Shown here: positions 25,162 through 33,880 of the stretch, one piece after another
Position numbering within the stretch: the first letter of the stretch is position 1
Layout: every line of letters begins with the position of its first letter
NCBI RefSeq assembly: GCF_009905725.1
Contig: NZ_JAAAKV010000001.1
Coordinates: forward strand, 434,001-498,000
Length of the DNA stretch: 64,000 bases
Reading direction: 5' to 3'
Source of the DNA: Emticicia sp. CRIBPO
GTDB taxonomy: Bacteria > Bacteroidota > Bacteroidia > Cytophagales > Spirosomataceae
Notes under the pieces: model-generated
What the model was told of the DNA's origin: nothing
Database searches by the model: none
What the model saw: only the letters and a program-made list of their open reading frames with translations
Program-made: the position numbers and the translations under genes

Positions 25162-25196
25162 AAAGACCGTCATTTAATGGCGGTCTTTATTTTTTT
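25162..25196 (+). terminator. Terminator after pgk
   Basis: AAAGACCG (25162-25169) pairs with CGGTCTTT (25181-25188), with an inner CAT/ATG pair and a T run after it (25191-25196). It overlaps the stop codon of the convergent gene that ends at 25187. Confidence 0.88.
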
Positions 25197-26203
25197 AACA
25201 CCTTCCATTTACCCAGATTACCCTTCGCTCCCACTGCCCAGCAGTCTGTTTTGTAACAGGACAGGGTATGAAACGACTCATTGTCAAACTGCGTCCAGGT
25301 TTTACCAAGATCATGTGAAATATTGGACCCCGTCGTACCTACCATGATCAGTTTGTTTTCCGGAAGCTGCCCCACGGCTTCTTTCAGACCTTTGGACACT
25401 GAATTATTGGTTTTGAACCAGGTTTTACCCCCGTCATAGGTCTTGCAGTTATTCAGATATTCGTCCTTATCATTGACATAGTCCCCTCCCACCGCAATGC
25501 CGTCTGTTTTGCTCCAGAAATAGATGCCGAAAATACCCGAGGTCTTGCCCTGTGTGAATTGGGTCTGATAAGCTTCCCATTTGCCTCCGTTGTCATTTGA
25601 AACAAACACACGGCCCTGGGTATTAAACCAGACATTATCACCCAGCACAAACAGGCAGGAATTTCCTGCAGCGAATGATGCCTCACCTTCTTTCATATCC
25701 GGGAAATTTTCAGGGGCAATTCTAGCCCATGATTTGCCGCCGTCAGTGGTCTTCAACACATAAGGTTTGTTCCCGACCGGGTCTCCCAGAACATAGCCGA
25801 CTTTAGCATTCCTGAATTTCAGAGCGTCCAGGAACACTCCTTTTTCAAACGTCCGGAAGACTTCCTTCCAGGTTACGCCGCCGTCTTCTGTTTTAAGAAT
25901 TACCGCTGCAGCCTTCTCAGCTTCTCCTGCACTCATGATAAATGCCACATTATGGCTCATGGCATATATTCCTCTGAAGTCCAGCAGTTCGTAACCGGCC
26001 ACTTTGAGAACAATCCAGTTGGCACCACCATTTGTGGTCTTGAGAACAGTACCCTGGCTGCCACCGGCCCACACCACCTTGCTGTTGACAGCGTGTATGG
26101 ATCTGAACGAAGCTTTGGTATCAATTTCAGAAATCACCCATTGGGATGACGCCTCTGACATCACCATAAAAAGGCTGATCAGGGAGAATAAAAATGTTTT
26201 CAT
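25187..26203 (-). CDS. Secreted YCF48/BNR-repeat beta-propeller protein
   Basis: The 338-residue protein has a signal peptide (1-20) and repeats of the form LKTTNGGANW, LKTEDGGVTWKE, LKTTDGGKSW and KTYDGGKTWF, the Asp-box/BNR (YCF48-like) pattern of a beta-propeller. Such proteins are widespread in Bacteroidota as secreted or periplasmic proteins and are usually annotated as oxidoreductase or sialidase-like. No catalytic residues of sialidase are evident, so I assign a structural or binding role only. Confidence 0.8.
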   Translation of the reverse strand: MKTFLFSLISLFMVMSEASSQWVISEIDTKASFRSIHAVNSKVVWAGGSQGTVLKTTNGGANWIVLKVAGYELLDFRGIYAMSHNVAFIMSAGEAEKAAAVILKTEDGGVTWKEVFRTFEKGVFLDALKFRNAKVGYVLGDPVGNKPYVLKTTDGGKSWARIAPENFPDMKEGEASFAAGNSCLFVLGDNVWFNTQGRVFVSNDNGGKWEAYQTQFTQGKTSGIFGIYFWSKTDGIAVGGDYVNDKDEYLNNCKTYDGGKTWFKTNNSVSKGLKEAVGQLPENKLIMVGTTGSNISHDLGKTWTQFDNESFHTLSCYKTDCWAVGAKGNLGKWKVLKK

Positions 26204-26268
26204 TTGGGGTCTTAGATTCGTTTGCCTAAATTAATCAAAAAATCAATTGGTATCATTATTTTTGCAGG

Positions 26269-27654
26269 ATGATAAACGGGATAAAACATTTTGTACTCTT
26301 CTTTTTGGTTCTGATGCAGGCTCAGGCCGCTTTTGCCCAGGATCAGGAGGTCAAAACCGAGCTATCTTCCAGGTATATCCAGCTGAACGAGGCCTTCAGT
26401 ATAAAAGTGGTCATTCAGAACAGCAAGGAATATGAGGTGGAAGGATTACCGGAGATCAAAGGTTTCAAGAAAAACAGTAAATCAATAGCCCATACGCAGG
26501 TTCAGATACAAGGCAGGAAAGTCATACAACATACCATTACCCAGAACTACTCCCCTACCGTCAACGGTGTCTTTGCAGTTCCGGCTTTCGACCTGGTTGT
26601 CAATGATAGAAATTACCATATAGAAGAATTCAGTATTTCTGTCGGGGACAAGCCGATTGTCAACTCAGATTTTACGGAGAAAACCAACATCAACTCCAAA
26701 CTGATCTCGGGAGTCGAACTGAACCTTACGCATTCCAAACCCGATATCTATGTAGGAGAAGGTGTCAAAATTACCCTGGGTTTTTATATTCCTGAATTCA
26801 ATACCACTCCGTGGGAATTTCTTCCGGCAGAGGAACTCAACAAAGAAATCGAGAAAATAGCCAGGATCCTCAAGCCCAAAGAGTGTCTTGAAAACCGCTT
26901 GTCTATCACTAACATTGAAGGAACAGACCTGGTTATTGACGATAAAAAAATCACTTTCTATAAATTATTCGAGGCGGTGTATTACCCGCTCAACAACCTC
27001 CCGATCAGATTTGCTTCAGTGCGGCTGCCCATGATCAAAAACCTGGGCGAGAACAATTCCCAGAAAGTGGATTTCAAAACCAAGGCCGTCACCATTTCGG
27101 TGAAACCGCTGCCGGAACACCCGCAAAAGGAAAAGCTGGCCGTCGGAGATTTTATCCTTAAAGAAAGGATACAGTCAAAAACTTTCAACACCGGCAAAAG
27201 CTTCGATTACTCATTTAAAATCATCGGTGACGGGAATTTCAACGCCATCAATTTTGAAGAATTAAGCAATGATGCCCACTTTGACTTCTTCCCGCCGCAG
27301 ATCATACAAAACCAGAAAAACGGCTCTCAGCTTGGAGAAAAGGAGTTTATTTTCAAAATCCTGCCTAAAGATTCAGGGACTTATAACCTGGGAAATTATT
27401 TCTTCTGGGTGTACTTCAATACCAAAACAATGACTTATGACACATTGACTTCCAGCCAGTTAATTGAAGTATCAGGAGAAGTAATCACCAACAACGCGAA
27501 CACCAGCGGGGATTTGTTTGACCACATCGATTTGCTTAAAACAAGTGGGATCAATGTAAATTATCGCAAAATAATAAAGAATATTGCAAATGTAGCCGTA
27601 ATTTTGATGCTGCTGGGCATGTTTTATCTGATAGATTTCAAAAGAAAAAAATAA
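26269..27654 (+). CDS. BatD-family membrane protein
   Basis: The 461-residue product has a signal peptide (1-24), a largely beta-sandwich periplasmic region, and one C-terminal helix (about 440-457) ending in basic residues. The start (SSRYIQLNEAFSIKVVI, then VEGLPEIKGFKKN) matches the BatD pattern of Bacteroidota. BatD is linked to aerotolerance with BatA/B/C/E von Willebrand proteins in some species. It is shorter than many BatD proteins and no other bat genes are in the window. aroC follows after 7 bases, so they may be co-transcribed. Confidence 0.78.
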   Translation: MINGIKHFVLFFLVLMQAQAAFAQDQEVKTELSSRYIQLNEAFSIKVVIQNSKEYEVEGLPEIKGFKKNSKSIAHTQVQIQGRKVIQHTITQNYSPTVNGVFAVPAFDLVVNDRNYHIEEFSISVGDKPIVNSDFTEKTNINSKLISGVELNLTHSKPDIYVGEGVKITLGFYIPEFNTTPWEFLPAEELNKEIEKIARILKPKECLENRLSITNIEGTDLVIDDKKITFYKLFEAVYYPLNNLPIRFASVRLPMIKNLGENNSQKVDFKTKAVTISVKPLPEHPQKEKLAVGDFILKERIQSKTFNTGKSFDYSFKIIGDGNFNAINFEELSNDAHFDFFPPQIIQNQKNGSQLGEKEFIFKILPKDSGTYNLGNYFFWVYFNTKTMTYDTLTSSQLIEVSGEVITNNANTSGDLFDHIDLLKTSGINVNYRKIIKNIANVAVILMLLGMFYLIDFKRKK

Positions 27655-27661
27655 TAATTGA

Positions 27662-28741
27662 ATGGGTAGTACTTACGGTAAAGTTTTTAAAATCTCAACT
27701 TTTGGTGAATCACACGGACGGGCCATTGGTGTTGTTATAGATGGGTGTCCGTCAGGCATTACATTTGATGAAAATTTTATACAAAATGAACTTGACCGCA
27801 GGAAACCCGGCCAGTCGAGGATCACTACCCAAAGAAAGGAAGCGGATAGTTTTGAGGTGATGTCAGGCGTTTTTGAAGGAAAAACAACCGGTACACCGAT
27901 TGCCCTGGTCATTTTCAATGAAGACCAGCGAAGCAAAGACTACGGCCACATCGCCGACAAATTCCGCCCTTCCCATGCCGACTTTACTTACTCCACCAAA
28001 TATGGTGTAAGGGATTATCGTGGCGGCGGACGCAGCTCAGCCCGTGAAACTGCCGCGAGGGTGGCTGCCGGGGCATTGGCCAAACTGGCCCTTAAGAGTC
28101 TCGGTGTCGAAATCTACTCGTATGTGTCGCAGGTTGGTAAGCTCAGACTTGAAAAAGATTATCACGAAGTTGACCTTCAGCAGATAGATGACAATGCCGT
28201 CAGATGTCCGGACCAGGAAGTAGCCCAGCAGATGTTTGATTACATAGACCAGGTGCGTAAAAACGGCGACTCTGTCGGAGGCGTCATCACCGGGGTGATC
28301 AAAGGAGTGCCTGCCGGATGGGGTGAGCCTGTATTTGACAAACTTCATGCTGAGTTAGGCAAGGCCATGCTGAGCATCAATGCCGTCAAAGGATTTGAAT
28401 ACGGAAGCGGATTTGAAGGCGTGAGTCTTCATGGTTCAGAGCACAATGACGCTTTTTATACCGACGAAACGGGAAAAGTACACACCAGGACCAACCATTC
28501 GGGAGGTATTCAGGGGGGTATTTCCAACGGAGAGGATATTTATTTCAAGGTAGCCTTCAAACCTGTGGCTACGATTATGACCGACCAGGAAAGTGTCAAT
28601 GAAGCCGGAGAAGCCGTGATCGTTTCCGGCAAAGGCCGTCACGATCCCTGTGTTTTACCACGTGCAGTACCTATCGTTGACGCCATGTCAGCTATTGTAC
28701 TGATGGATTTCTACCTGAGGGCAAGGCTCAACAAGATCTGA
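27662..28741 (+). CDS. aroC: Chorismate synthase
   Basis: The 359-residue enzyme makes chorismate from 5-enolpyruvylshikimate-3-phosphate using reduced flavin, the last shikimate step. Visible signatures are [16 protein letters not shown] (near 15-30), [37 protein letters not shown] (about 104-140) and [14 protein letters not shown] near the C-terminal third. The length is standard. It starts 7 bases after the BatD-family gene and is convergent with the PyrR-like gene, whose stop lies 5 bases away. Confidence 0.97.
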   Translation: MGSTYGKVFKISTFGESHGRAIGVVIDGCPSGITFDENFIQNELDRRKPGQSRITTQRKEADSFEVMSGVFEGKTTGTPIALVIFNEDQRSKDYGHIADKFRPSHADFTYSTKYGVRDYRGGGRSSARETAARVAAGALAKLALKSLGVEIYSYVSQVGKLRLEKDYHEVDLQQIDDNAVRCPDQEVAQQMFDYIDQVRKNGDSVGGVITGVIKGVPAGWGEPVFDKLHAELGKAMLSINAVKGFEYGSGFEGVSLHGSEHNDAFYTDETGKVHTRTNHSGGIQGGISNGEDIYFKVAFKPVATIMTDQESVNEAGEAVIVSGKGRHDPCVLPRAVPIVDAMSAIVLMDFYLRARLNKI

Positions 28742-28746
28742 GCCTG

Positions 28747-29262
28747 TCAGTAAAGATAAACGCCTACTTCTTCTTCCTCTCCCAATACCACCTGCACATG
28801 ATCGTTCATGGTGGTAGAAAGGCTGTATCCTACATAATCGGCAGCAATAGGGTAAATGGGGTAATTCCTGTCTACAAGCACCGCCACCTGGAGTTTCTTC
28901 AGGGGAATAGATAAAAACGGCCTGAGGCTGAATGCCAGCGTGCGTCCGGTATTCAGCACGTCGTCAATAATCACCACCGCCTTGTTTTTAAAGGTATCTA
29001 CATCACTTTCAATATCAAGGTCCGGCTGTGAGTCGGCTTTCTTGTTAAAAATAACCCTGGCCAGACTAACCTTGAGCCCGGATATTTCGCTGAGTTCCTT
29101 AAAAAGCAAAGTGGCCAGTACATAGCCCTGACCATCTATTCCGGCCAGGATAACTTCTTTTTCGAGAAAATTATTCTCATATATTTCAAAAGCAATTCTC
29201 TTTACTTTCTGCAGTGTTGTCGCTTTTTCTAAAAGCCTGATTTTTTCTTTCGCTACTGACAT
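28747..29262 (-). CDS. PyrR-like phosphoribosyltransferase
   Basis: This 171-residue type I PRTase has the PRPP-binding motif VVIIDDVLNTGRT (near 94-106) and, after it, the PyrR-like VAVLVDRNYPIYPIAADYVGYSLST. It is thus close to PyrR, a uracil phosphoribosyltransferase and pyr attenuator in some bacteria, but no pyrimidine genes are near and the regulatory role is uncertain. It lies downstream of a TATATTTG -7 element (29341-29348) with a leader of about 75 bases. Confidence 0.8.
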   Translation of the reverse strand: MSVAKEKIRLLEKATTLQKVKRIAFEIYENNFLEKEVILAGIDGQGYVLATLLFKELSEISGLKVSLARVIFNKKADSQPDLDIESDVDTFKNKAVVIIDDVLNTGRTLAFSLRPFLSIPLKKLQVAVLVDRNYPIYPIAADYVGYSLSTTMNDHVQVVLGEEEEVGVYLY

Positions 29263-29340
29263 ACCTTCGTCTTAGGTTGATATTCGTCTATAATTGTTTG
29301 GCACAATTTCTGATAAGGTTTGATTAACCTTAGTCAAAGA

Positions 29341-29348
29341 CAAATATA
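29341..29348 (-). promoter_or_regulatory. -7 element for the PyrR-like gene
   Basis: On the minus strand TATATTTG matches TAnnTTTG. A TTG lies only 15 bases upstream, so the -33 part is doubtful. The implied leader of about 75 bases has no clear attenuator hairpin. Confidence 0.4.
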
Positions 29349-29374
29349 AATACAATTCAATAACAAATCAGATT

Positions 29375-29803
29375 ATGAAATATTTTATTGGACTTTTTAT
29401 TGTTTTGATTTTGAGTGGTGCTTCTCCTGTAAAAAAAGAAAATGAAATCTCAGTAAAGAACATCAACGACATGTCGACACTGATCAGTAAGTCGTTCAAA
29501 ATCGGAAACTCACAGATGCTGGGGACATGCCTCGACAAAGTGATTGAACTGCACATTGATGCCGACCGAATTGATTTTGAGAAACTCTCTTCTGCAAAAG
29601 CAGAAACGATCATGGACAATTTCTTTAAAAAGAACCCTCCTGTTTCCTTTACTTTCGTGTATAAAGGCGACATGGAGACAGACCTCAAGTATTTTATAGC
29701 TAACTACAGAAGCAAAAATAAAGAGTACCTTGTTTACATGTTGTTCAAAAAGAGAAAGGATTCCAATTATGTGATCAATACGCTGCAATTGAAGCAGAGT
29801 TAA
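29375..29803 (+). CDS. DUF4783 secreted protein
   Basis: The 142-residue protein has a short signal peptide (3-15) and the pattern of DUF4783 proteins, which are single-domain NTF2-like secreted proteins of Bacteroidota (ISKSFKIGNSQML and FVYKGDMETDLKYFIANYRSK). No catalytic residue is evident, and the role is unknown. It is divergent from the PyrR-like gene. Confidence 0.75.
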   Translation: MKYFIGLFIVLILSGASPVKKENEISVKNINDMSTLISKSFKIGNSQMLGTCLDKVIELHIDADRIDFEKLSSAKAETIMDNFFKKNPPVSFTFVYKGDMETDLKYFIANYRSKNKEYLVYMLFKKRKDSNYVINTLQLKQS

Positions 29804-29985
29804 ATATTAAGGAGAAAGGAAAAGCAGAATGGAAGAAAGAAGATGGAAAGAAAAAGGACCATGGAAAACGGAGGACGCAGAAATTTATGGTATGTGTCTT
29901 AGATATTCTTTGCGTGATTGGCCGGGTATACGACATTGATAAATATATTTTTGAAGGGTTCGGACGAGTTCCGGGCCTTTTTTTT

Positions 29986-29993
29986 TATTTTTG
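29986..29993 (+). promoter_or_regulatory. -7 element for the YcxB-like gene
   Basis: TATTTTTG followed by CG lies 28 bases before the ATG at 30022. No properly spaced TTG is seen. It supports the start at 30022 rather than further upstream. Confidence 0.4.
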
Positions 29994-30021
29994 CGTCACA
30001 AAATTTATAAACAAGAAAAAA

Positions 30022-30510
30022 ATGGTTGTCAAAACAAAGAAATTTGCCTTAGATAAAAAACTTTACATCAACAGATCATTTAAAAAGCAGATACAACAAA
30101 GCTGGTACTGGCTGCTTATTCCTGCTGCCATTGTTATTCTTGGACTGGGTCTTCATTTCTCCGGCGTTTATAAAAACTGGTGGATCATGATCACTGCGAT
30201 AATCGGAGGAGCTCTGTATGTTTTATTCTGGTATGCACAGTTTTATGCAGCCACACAAATGGATCAGAATAAACAGATGTTTGAAAAATTTGCTTATGAA
30301 ATAGACAGCCGCCAGATATTGGTGAAAATTAATCAGAAAGAAGGCGGTATAGTGAAGTGGGATACGATTCAGTCTGCAGAAATGGATGACACCGGAATTT
30401 TCCTGATTATCGGGAGGGGACAGTTTCTTCATTTTCCGAAAAACGTCTTTACTTCAGAACATGATATAAAGCTTTTCGAATCGATTTTAAGAAGAAAGAA
30501 CTTATTGTAA
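30022..30510 (+). CDS. YcxB-like membrane protein
   Basis: This 162-residue protein has two membrane helices (about 30-50 and 55-78) followed by a small PH-like cytoplasmic domain (KINQKEGGIVKWDTIQSAEM, then HFPKNVFTSEHDIKLFESIL), the pattern of YcxB-like proteins. The start is the ATG at 30022 (MVVKTKK). A longer frame from further upstream would add a non-conserved stretch that spans the -7 element. Function is unknown. Confidence 0.75.
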   Translation: MVVKTKKFALDKKLYINRSFKKQIQQSWYWLLIPAAIVILGLGLHFSGVYKNWWIMITAIIGGALYVLFWYAQFYAATQMDQNKQMFEKFAYEIDSRQILVKINQKEGGIVKWDTIQSAEMDDTGIFLIIGRGQFLHFPKNVFTSEHDIKLFESILRRKNLL

Positions 30511-30531
30511 GATACCTGACGAATGAAAGTA

Positions 30532-30564
30532 AAAACTTCTCACTGAAAAGGAGAAGTTTTTTTT
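30532..30564. terminator. Terminator between convergent genes at 30.5 kb
   Basis: AACTTCTC (30534-30541) pairs with GAGAAGTT (30551-30558), extended by A/T pairs at both ends, with a T run after it. The flanking A run also gives a T run on the minus strand, so it may serve both directions. Confidence 0.85.
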
Positions 30565-30568
30565 ATAT

Positions 30569-30751
30569 TTATAGATCCACCAGATAGTCAATCATTGCCA
30601 TATCAATGGCCTGGTCGGCATTCATACCTTCCTTTAAATAGTACATACAAGCTTTCAAAAAGTAAAGCTCTTCATCTTGATTGAAAACACCCTGGCTCAC
30701 TTCCATGACTCTTTCAAGGTATTCTGCCGGAATAAAAACTTTGTGCTGCAT
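30569..30751 (-). CDS. Small hypothetical protein
   Basis: This 60-residue acidic, helical protein (MQHKVFIPAEYLERV to the C-terminal IDYLVDL) has no motif I recognise. It ends 5 bases from a good bidirectional terminator and no other gene lies in its place, which gives modest support that it is real. It could be a small adaptor or regulator, but that is a guess. Confidence 0.5.
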   Translation of the reverse strand: MQHKVFIPAEYLERVMEVSQGVFNQDEELYFLKACMYYLKEGMNADQAIDMAMIDYLVDL

Positions 30752-31158
30752 CGCCGAAATATATTTTTTATCTATACCAACTGCAAATAAAATGCCAATT
30801 AATTCGAAATTCGGAATTTAAACAATTTACGAAACAATTAAAGAATAACGCATTATTATCAACGTCAAACTACTAAAAACCAGATGGTTGGCATGGTTTT
30901 TATCGGAACACGCCAAGATAATAATATATTAGAAAAGTGATAGTTTTCTCATCATCAGCAAAGCCCTTTCCGGCCGGCATTTATCCTGAAATATATTCAA
31001 AAATCAATGGCTTTTTAATATTTATACTCAAAATTTCAGAACCTGTGCACCGGAAATAAAATTAAACCGGCTCTTAATTGTTTAGCCCTGTCATTTCGCT
31101 ATTTTTGTTTCCGGCTAAACTCCGCGTTCGGCCGTCAAATCAATAAACCAAAAGAACA
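30752..31158. other. Gene-free stretch before the NTF2-like gene
   Basis: No coding region is evident. A consensus promoter (31078-31107) lies near the right end. TTGGC and GCCAA, 19 bases apart around 30889-30917, form a short inverted repeat of uncertain meaning. Confidence 0.6.
31078..31107 (+). promoter_or_regulatory. Consensus promoter of the 31-kb operon
   Basis: TTG (31078-31080), a 19-base spacer and TATTTTTG (31100-31107) match the Bacteroidota consensus exactly, about 50 bases before the NTF2-like start codon. Confidence 0.72.
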
Positions 31159-31614
31159 ATGAAAAAGCTAATGCTCTGTTTTTGTCTCGTGCTGACTTCA
31201 GTCATTACAAAAGCCCAAAGTGACCAGGAAGGTATCAAAGCCGCCATCAACCAGTTTTTTGACGGGATGAGAAACACTGACTCCACCTTAATCAAAGCGG
31301 TGATTCATGAAAACTGTACCCTGAGATCGGTAGCCAGAAGCAAAGAAGGTGAGACGGTAATCAATGAGGAAAAAATCCAGGGATTCATCAAATCAGTCGG
31401 CACTAAACGAGAAGGTATAAAACTGGATGAAAGACTCACCTCTTTTGACATCAAGGTCGACGGAGACATGGGCATAGCCTGGACCCCTTACCGTTTTTAT
31501 GTCAACGACACCTTCAGGCATTGCGGGGTCAATGTTTTCTCCTTAATAAAGACCAAAGCTGGCTGGAAAATCACCGCTATTATGGATACCCGCAGAAAAG
31601 ACGGGTGTGATTAA
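31159..31614 (+). CDS. Secreted NTF2-like (SnoaL/DUF4440-type) protein
   Basis: The 151-residue protein has a signal peptide (1-20) and an NTF2-like fold of the SnoaL/DUF4440 type (EGIKAAINQFFDGMRNTDSTLIKAVIHENCTL, then AWTPYRFYVND, ending GWKITAIMDTRRK). Members of this broad family are enzymes or binding proteins. No catalytic set is evident. The DUF885 lipoprotein gene follows after 33 bases and could share its transcript. Confidence 0.8.
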   Translation: MKKLMLCFCLVLTSVITKAQSDQEGIKAAINQFFDGMRNTDSTLIKAVIHENCTLRSVARSKEGETVINEEKIQGFIKSVGTKREGIKLDERLTSFDIKVDGDMGIAWTPYRFYVNDTFRHCGVNVFSLIKTKAGWKITAIMDTRRKDGCD

Positions 31615-31647
31615 GCCTTACCAAACATACTAAAAACGTTAAGATAA

Positions 31648-33429
31648 ATGAAAAGACTTATTCTGTTTGCCTTTCTTTCTATTACCCTGCTCGCATGTAA
31701 CCAAGACAAGAAAAAGACGATGGACAACGACCTGAATCAGTTATATGAAGATTATTACGAAGAACGCCTCACGTTTTTCCCGCTGGAAGCCACTTCGCAG
31801 GGCGATGCCAGGTACAACGACCAGCTTCCCAATGATATTTCAGAAGCTTACAGGGCCAAACTCGGTGCTTTTTATCAGAAGTATCTTGACCGCTTGCTGG
31901 CCGCTGACGCCTCAAAACTCAGTGAAGACGACAAAGTCATCTACAATACCCTGAAGTATTCCCTGGAAATTGAACTGCAGGGGCTTACCTTCAAAACCCA
32001 CCTGATTCCTTTTCAGCAATTCTGGGGTCTGCCTCTGACTATGGGGCAGCTGGGAAGCGGACAGGGAAGTCAGCCGTTCAAAACCGTAAAAGACTATGAT
32101 GACTGGCTTAAACGGGTGGATGGATTTGCCGTCTGGGCGGACACCGCGATTGCTAACTTCAGAAAAGGCATGGCTACTGGCTATGTTCTTCCGAAATCAC
32201 TGGTAGTCAAGATGATTCCGCAGATGCAGGACATGATCAGTGAAGATCCGGCGAAGAGTTTGTTTTACGGACCAGTAACTCAGCTGCCTGCCGGTTTTTC
32301 GGCTGCAGAGAAAGCTGAGATCACCAAAAAATACAATTCTGCGATCAAAGAAAAGCTGAATACCTCTTTCCTGAAACTGAGGGATTTCCTTAAAAACGAA
32401 TACCTGCCCAAGGCCGGTTTATCCAGTGGTGTACTGACGATCCCGGAAGGCAAACCGTATTATAATTATATGGTAAAATACTGGACAACCACCTCCAAAA
32501 CACCGGATGAAATATTCCAGACCGGTATGAGCGAGGTCATCAGGATCAGGAAAGAAATGGAAAAAGTCAAGGAAGAAACAGGCTTCAAAGGCGATCTGAA
32601 TGCTTTTTTCAAATATCTTAAGACTGATAAGAAATTCACCCCTTACAAAACCCCTGAAGAGGTCCTGGCGGCTTTTGCGGCCATCCAGTCCAGGATAACC
32701 CCTCACCTGGCTTCCATGTTTAAGAATACCCCGAAAACGAAATTCGAGATCAGAAGAACAGAAGCTTTCAGGGAGGCCTCAGCCAGTGCGGAATACATTC
32801 AGGGCTCAGCTGACGGCTCCCGTCCCGGTATTTTCTATGTCCCCATACCGGATGCCAGGCAATTCAACATTACTTCGGGTATGGAATCCCTGTTTTTGCA
32901 TGAAGCCATTCCGGGTCATCATTACCAGATTTCGCTGCAGCAGGAAAACACCACCCTGCCTAAATTCATGCGGTTCAGCTGGTACGGAGCCTATGGCGAA
33001 GGCTGGGCTTTGTATACCGAATCGCTGGGTAAAGAGCTGGGTCTTTATACCGATCCTTATCAATATATGGGAGCTCTGGGCGATGAAATGCACCGGGCCA
33101 TCAGGTTGGTGGTGGATGTGGGTATACATACCAAGGGCTGGAGCCGCGAAGAAGCCATTAAATACATGATGGACAACCAGGCGATCTCTGAAGATGGGGC
33201 TACTGCCGAAATAGAACGATATATGGCCATTCCGGGCCAGGCCTTGTCTTATAAAATCGGGGCTTTGAAAATTGCCGAACTGAGGGCCAGGTTCAGCTCA
33301 AAATTAGGCGATAAGTTTGTACTGGCTGATTTCCATGATCAGTTTTTGAAGCAAGGCTGTCTGCCACTGGATGTTCTCGAAGAAAAACTAACGGCATGGG
33401 CCGATAAAATTTCCCTGCCTGTTCAATAA
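31648..33429 (+). CDS. DUF885 lipoprotein (probable metallocarboxypeptidase-like)
   Basis: The 593-residue protein has a lipoprotein signal with lipobox LLAC (Cys-17) and a long helical DUF885 domain. It contains HEAIPGHH (near 420), the HExxxxH metal motif shared with gluzincin-like DUF885 proteins, followed by YGEGWALYTESLG. Related proteins are thought to be metallopeptidases, which I infer rather than know. It should be anchored to a membrane facing the periplasm or outside. The GNAT gene starts 2 bases after its stop. Confidence 0.82.
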   Translation: MKRLILFAFLSITLLACNQDKKKTMDNDLNQLYEDYYEERLTFFPLEATSQGDARYNDQLPNDISEAYRAKLGAFYQKYLDRLLAADASKLSEDDKVIYNTLKYSLEIELQGLTFKTHLIPFQQFWGLPLTMGQLGSGQGSQPFKTVKDYDDWLKRVDGFAVWADTAIANFRKGMATGYVLPKSLVVKMIPQMQDMISEDPAKSLFYGPVTQLPAGFSAAEKAEITKKYNSAIKEKLNTSFLKLRDFLKNEYLPKAGLSSGVLTIPEGKPYYNYMVKYWTTTSKTPDEIFQTGMSEVIRIRKEMEKVKEETGFKGDLNAFFKYLKTDKKFTPYKTPEEVLAAFAAIQSRITPHLASMFKNTPKTKFEIRRTEAFREASASAEYIQGSADGSRPGIFYVPIPDARQFNITSGMESLFLHEAIPGHHYQISLQQENTTLPKFMRFSWYGAYGEGWALYTESLGKELGLYTDPYQYMGALGDEMHRAIRLVVDVGIHTKGWSREEAIKYMMDNQAISEDGATAEIERYMAIPGQALSYKIGALKIAELRARFSSKLGDKFVLADFHDQFLKQGCLPLDVLEEKLTAWADKISLPVQ

Positions 33430-33431
33430 TT

Positions 33432-33866
33432 ATGTCTGACTTCACTATCAGAAAAGTATCTTCCGGTGACTATGAGGCCATTTATGGGCTCATATGTGAC
33501 CTGGAAGATACTATCTTAGACGCTGAGACCTTCAGGTCCATTTTTGAAATTAACATCAGTAATCCTGCTTATTTGTACCTTCTGGCTGAAAAAGGCCCTG
33601 AGGTCATCGGGATGATCAGCCTGCATTGCCAGCTTCTATTGCATCATTGCGGCCTGGTAGGCGAAGTGCAGGAGCTGATTGTCAAAGAAAAATTCAGAGG
33701 CATGCACATCGGCGAAGCACTTCTCGAAGAAGTAGTCCGTTTTGCCAGGCAAAACAACTGGCTGCAGCTGGAAGTGAGCTCAAATAAAAAAAGACTTCGG
33801 GCTCATCAGTTTTATCTCAAAAACGGATTCGCCCAAAATCATTTTAAATTTGTCAGAATCTTATAA
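33432..33866 (+). CDS. GNAT-family N-acetyltransferase
   Basis: This 144-residue enzyme has the acetyl-CoA pyrophosphate loop in VKEKFRGMHIGEALL (near 95-109) and a C-terminal segment (RAHQFYLKNGF) typical of GNAT enzymes. The acceptor is unknown. It starts 2 bases after the DUF885 stop and is probably translationally coupled. It is convergent with the M4 protease gene, whose stop lies 14 bases away. Confidence 0.85.
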   Translation: MSDFTIRKVSSGDYEAIYGLICDLEDTILDAETFRSIFEINISNPAYLYLLAEKGPEVIGMISLHCQLLLHHCGLVGEVQELIVKEKFRGMHIGEALLEEVVRFARQNNWLQLEVSSNKKRLRAHQFYLKNGFAQNHFKFVRIL

Positions 33867-33880
33867 AAGCAAAGAAATTC

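Noticed and set aside
29887-30021. N-terminal extension of the YcxB-like protein
   Set aside because: The extension includes a promoter -7 element and has no family match; the ATG at 30022 is preferred.
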